From DATCVR01 sp036566745 (GTDB taxonomy: Bacteria; Actinomycetota; Actinomycetes; Jiangellales; Jiangellaceae): a stretch of DNA of 24,681 nt. Below, one piece after another: positions 23,601-24,681 of the stretch; the stretch's first letter is position 1, and each line of letters starts with the position of its first letter. A model generated the notes under the pieces. It ran no database searches. It was not told where the DNA came from and saw only the letters and a program-made list of their open reading frames with translations. The translations under genes and the position numbers were made by a program. Location of the stretch: NCBI GenBank assembly GCA_036566745.1, contig DATCVR010000074.1, positions 1-24,681 on the forward strand. Reading direction: 5' to 3'.

Positions 23601-24681
23601 CGAGCCGCACGTCGTCGACGCCGAGGACCAGCCGGGCGTCTGGGAGATCACGTACGGCCTCACGGTGACCAACGGGACCGATGTCGCCACGGACTACGAC
23701 CTGGAGGACCGCCTGCGCTTCGGCAGCGGCATCGACATCGTCGAGGGTTCAGTGGTGGCCGAGAACACCGACCCGGGAACGATCGACACCCTCGACGAGT
23801 ACGACGGGATCGACGACATCCTGATCGTCGGGGACGAGCCGATCGACGGCCTCGCGTCGCACCACTACACCGTGACGGCGCAGTACACGCTCGACCTACC
23901 GAGCCCGCCCGCCGCTCCGGACCCGTCGGACTGCACGCTCGCTCCCGGTGGTGAGGACGGCACGGGTCTCCACAACGACGCCACCACCTCGTTCAACGGC
24001 TACCCCGACAGTGATCCGGAGTGCCGGGAGGTGGGTCAGGTGACACACAGCAAGAGCCTGATCTCGGCGCGTGAGATCGAGGACGGGACGTGGGAGGTGG
24101 TCTACGGCATCGAGGTGACGAACAAGGGCGTCGCACCGGCCGTCTACGACCTCGACGACGAGCTCCACTTCGCCGACGACATCGACGTCGACTCGGCGGA
24201 GGTCACCTCTGCTCCGGATGGGGTCACGCTCTACGACCCCGCTTGGGACGGCGACGAGCAACTCCGCATCGTCGAGGGTGCGACCATCGCCGGAACCGAC
24301 GACGACGGCTACGCGGCGCACGACTACGTGGTGACCGTCGTCGCCGACGTGCCCTCGGGCCTGGGTGACCCGGTAGACGGCGTCGACCCTGCCACCTGCG
24401 GCGACGGCACAGGCGTCGACGACACCGACCGCGCTCTGAACAACACCTCGACCCTCACGGACGAGTCGGGCGTGTCGGAGCAGGACGACGCATGTGCCGA
24501 GGTGCCGGAGGACGACCCGCAGTCGCCGCCGGACGACGAAGACCCTTCGTCCCCGCCGGACGACGAAGACCCTTCGTCCCCGCCGGATGACGACGACCTC
24601 CCGGACACCGGAGCCGGCGGCCAGCCTTGGTTGGCGGCAGCGGTGCTGGCGGTCCTGTGCGGCCTCGGCCTCGTGGTCGCT
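20650..24681 (+). CDS. LPDTG cell-wall-anchored surface protein with SdrD-B-like domains (3' end cut off)
   Basis: 1344 codons without a stop; the gene runs off the window. GTG at 20650 has GGGGAGGA (20636-20643) 6 nt upstream. Order of parts: long signal peptide with an Arg-rich N-region and hydrophobic 29-50, cleavage near 54-55; an SdrD-B-like domain (about 59-165, opening GTIWQDYDSEG); a large unassigned region (170-660); a second SdrD-B domain (666-807, with GNYVWYDPDKDG and acidic Ca-binding-type loops); three tandem homologous modules (808-974, 975-1130, 1131-1286) resembling DUF11-type stalk repeats; an Asp/Glu/Pro/Ser wall spacer; LPDTG at 1317-1321; then the start of a hydrophobic anchor. 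The basic tail after it is missing. No sortase is encoded in the window. Likely an adhesin or wall scaffold. Confidence 0.9.
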   Translation, partial: MKSSAYYESRRLVGRSSRSVSLRRGRNGVVTIVGAGLIGSIAGVGALPAAPVQAAEGDEITGTIWQDYDSEGMLSAFEDSGLLAGIEVSAYDAEGTVAGPVTTGPDGTYTLPVTSDSGPWRVEANIPDTPQWEEWRDTVVGRAEGTSNGTTVQFVDTVPAAAVDFSFQVPSTFVENNPHVYLPAYRFGASDGAQADRFGGAAHEYDAMSPDNQTAVPTTMQVPFGQIGATYGTAWQRAEEPGAVGSVFASAYVRRHSGLGPGGIDAIYRITPDTGALSSPTASADVFVDLADYDIDVGNDSDPGALPGDPNGLRPSVTSENPDYEWLRDAQAWDKVGRAGLGAMEISNDQESLFAVNLYHRSLVEIEISRDGTEVVDVREHELDDYFPDDSDLRPHGISANPLTNEMYLTVTDTAESTGDRADLHAYVYAFDPADPTDLRQVLEFPLGYTRGQHGGGSSDYQPWSTDPADWMQFSRPGSADADTMVTSVPIVADARYLHGDLVIGMRDLGGDLFGSFTHRTPGDDRLVIGRSVGGDLMKAGPNDDGTWTIEQNGVVNGVQGAGTGDASQLNGPFGVDKFFGDLWVNGSEHLGATLVVPSRVDGILETGLHSAEGGFQVGTRRFEHATGALVEPRGAAIVTGTNEVGATTKGNGLGELTALASAAPIEIGNYVWYDPDKDGVQDPGETPVEGATVNLYEVSDGARTQVSATLTDAEGEYYFSSLDESYPLATNTEYVVGVDNPDDYAEGGPLDQWQVTVPDAGDPNSVDPDRNDSDGIADEESGFPYAAITTGGPGENDHTIDFGYYNLDYEFDKRTVDGPAPSPDDDGTWTLTYELVAENNGASSGSYLLTDDLTGYGDGIEVVDTQVVSGPPGADGLLNPDWDGVDDQRVVTDSVDIPAESTVENGTEHVYTVRVTVRLTTDPDTGEADVDPNELVCPTGDPGPGGTTGLFNTATLDPEGHEDLVDNECGELPLVTLDKTVEVEPHVVDAEDQPGVWEITYGLTVTNGTDVATDYDLEDRLRFGSGIDIVEGSVVAENTDPGTIDTLDEYDGIDDILIVGDEPIDGLASHHYTVTAQYTLDLPSPPAAPDPSDCTLAPGGEDGTGLHNDATTSFNGYPDSDPECREVGQVTHSKSLISAREIEDGTWEVVYGIEVTNKGVAPAVYDLDDELHFADDIDVDSAEVTSAPDGVTLYDPAWDGDEQLRIVEGATIAGTDDDGYAAHDYVVTVVADVPSGLGDPVDGVDPATCGDGTGVDDTDRALNNTSTLTDESGVSEQDDACAEVPEDDPQSPPDDEDPSSPPDDEDPSSPPDDDDLPDTGAGGQPWLAAAVLAVLCGLGLVVA
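24511..24594 (+). repeat. 27-bp tandem repeats encoding the wall-spanning spacer
   Basis: Two identical 27-bp units (24532-24558 and 24559-24585) encode DDEDPSSPP. A shorter diverged copy precedes them (24511-24531) and a partial one follows (24586-24594). Identity at the DNA level suggests recent duplication and possible length variation of the surface spacer. Confidence 0.85.

Noticed and set aside
24511..24594. CRISPR-like repeats
   Set aside because: The units are directly tandem without spacers and keep the reading frame of the surface protein.

Overview
The window is high-GC DNA with almost back-to-back genes, strong G/C third-position bias, GTG as well as ATG starts, ATGA stop/start overlaps and several Tat- or lipobox-bearing exported proteins. 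This points to an actinobacterium. The order dnaX-ybaB-recR ... lysC-asd ... yqeY ... metallophosphoesterase-tRNA-Pro resembles, from memory, a conserved actinobacterial chromosomal block (it is recognisable in Mycobacterium), so the left half looks like core chromosome. I cannot assign an order or family.

Left half (1-11.85 kb). The 3' end of dnaX is followed by ybaB, recR and a DUF5063 gene (DNA replication/recombination cluster). Next comes a stand-alone NUDIX gene whose C-terminal two thirds closely resembles animal NUDT9/TRPM2 NUDT9-H ADP-ribose pyrophosphatases. A convergent two-gene ABC-2 exporter (ATPase then permease, minus strand) follows. lysC and asd (first two steps of the aspartate pathway, plus strand) overlap by ATGA. 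A yqeY gene and a DHA2-type 14-TM MFS exporter run on the minus strand, then an L-asparaginase and a membrane-anchored metallophosphoesterase on the plus strand, and tRNA-Pro(CGG) with a strong hairpin behind it.

Right half (11.9-24.7 kb). Just past the tRNA lies about 0.7 kb with no recognisable gene except a weak 79-codon ORF. Beyond it nearly every product is predicted to be exported. These are a Tat-exported DUF711 protein behind an aldehyde dehydrogenase (the only cytoplasmic one), a lipoprotein of unknown family, a small I36-type secreted protein, a three-gene operon (beta-helix lipoprotein, second lipoprotein, Tat-exported DyP-type peroxidase) joined by two ATGA overlaps, and a divergent cell-wall protein of at least 1344 residues with a long signal peptide, SdrD-B-like domains, three tandem homologous modules, an acidic Pro-rich wall spacer and an LPDTG sortase motif. 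The window ends inside that gene's C-terminal membrane anchor.

How they fit. The left half is housekeeping. The right half looks like an accessory cell-surface island next to a tRNA. Its most system-like part is the coupled beta-helix / lipoprotein / DyP operon facing the LPDTG protein across a 197-bp divergent promoter region. No integrase, transposase, sortase, CRISPR array or rRNA was seen.
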